Assembly: GCF_900580675.1 (NCBI RefSeq)
Contig: NZ_UTBG01000062.1
Span: forward strand, 90,283-154,282
DNA length: 64,000 nt
Direction: 5' to 3'
DNA from: Pseudomonas viridiflava
GTDB taxonomy: Bacteria > Pseudomonadota > Gammaproteobacteria > Pseudomonadales > Pseudomonadaceae
Below are positions 63,971 through 64,000 of the stretch, in pieces (position 1 is the first letter of the stretch; every line of letters starts with the position of its first letter). Below the pieces are notes generated by a model that worked only from the letters and a program-made list of their open reading frames with translations, was not told the DNA's origin and ran no database searches. The position numbers and the translations under genes were made by a program.

Positions 63971-64000
63971 GACCGAGTTGCTTTCGAGGCACCATGAAAA

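Noticed and set aside
1..64000. CRISPR array, prophage, IS element, integron or secretion-effector cluster
   Set aside because: No direct-repeat/spacer pattern, transposase, integrase or phage structural gene was seen; gene order and base composition are uniform housekeeping Pseudomonas.
63994..64000. Start of a further gene at the right edge
   Set aside because: GAGG and ATG are visible but only two codons remain, too little to support a call.

Overview
The window is a stretch of chromosome from a Pseudomonas of the fluorescens group. The evidence is GC-rich coding sequence, Pseudomonas-specific small families (DUF1780, DUF3094, PP0621-like), a putida-type FruR operator, and several REPIN-type palindromic repeats (GTGGGAGCGGGCTTGC and GTGGGAGCTGGCTTGC classes). 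Much of the gene order (piu genes, speC, chemoreceptor, ampED, nadC, tRNA-Thr, pilA/C/D, coaE, ndh, clpB, rluD, bamD, thiO, minor pilins, ispH, fkpB, lspA, ileS, ribF, murJ, rpsT) matches my memory of a conserved block in P. aeruginosa. Nothing looks like a prophage, integron, IS element or CRISPR array.

Layout. 1-4.6 kb: start of prfC (minus strand) and a four-gene betaine/choline-type ABC importer. 4.6-6.3 kb: a REPIN, an unexplained leader with a promoter-like site and a terminator-like hairpin, then ornithine decarboxylase. 6.3-7.0 kb: a HicAB module whose toxin gene looks frameshifted. 7.1-13.7 kb: the piu iron-uptake cluster (Sel1 protein, PiuC hydroxylase, PiuA receptor, PiuB reductase). 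13.7-15.6 kb: a Tat-exported PhoD-like phosphatase between two REPINs. 15.6-22.4 kb: the fructose PTS operon fruBKA with divergent fruR. 22.4-30.1 kb: TatD hydrolase, chemoreceptor, AmpE/AmpD, a DUF1631 protein, NadC. 30.1-35.9 kb: tRNA-Thr, a TfpO-like pilin glycosyltransferase, pilA, pilC, pilD, coaE, yacG, with no pilB. 35.9-41.2 kb: small conserved proteins, NADH dehydrogenase, a LysR regulator and an exported isochorismatase-like hydrolase. 41.3-47.7 kb: tRNA-Pro/tRNA-Asn, heat-shock clpB, pgeF, rluD, bamD. 47.7-51.8 kb: thiO and a reduced minor-pilin cluster lacking pilY1. 51.8-59.7 kb: ispH-fkpB-lspA-ileS-ribF-murJ and divergent rpsT. 60-64 kb: slyD, a DUF3565 protein, pta, an acyltransferase and a terminal REPIN.

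Together the genes are mostly housekeeping (translation, cell-envelope assembly, cofactors, proteostasis), plus uptake of osmoprotectant, iron and fructose. The type IV pilus set is the main lifestyle signal. Pilin, platform protein, peptidase, minor pilins and a probable pilin glycosyltransferase are present, but the extension ATPase (pilB), pilY1 and pilS/pilR are missing from their usual positions. The system is therefore either degenerate or completed from elsewhere in the genome.
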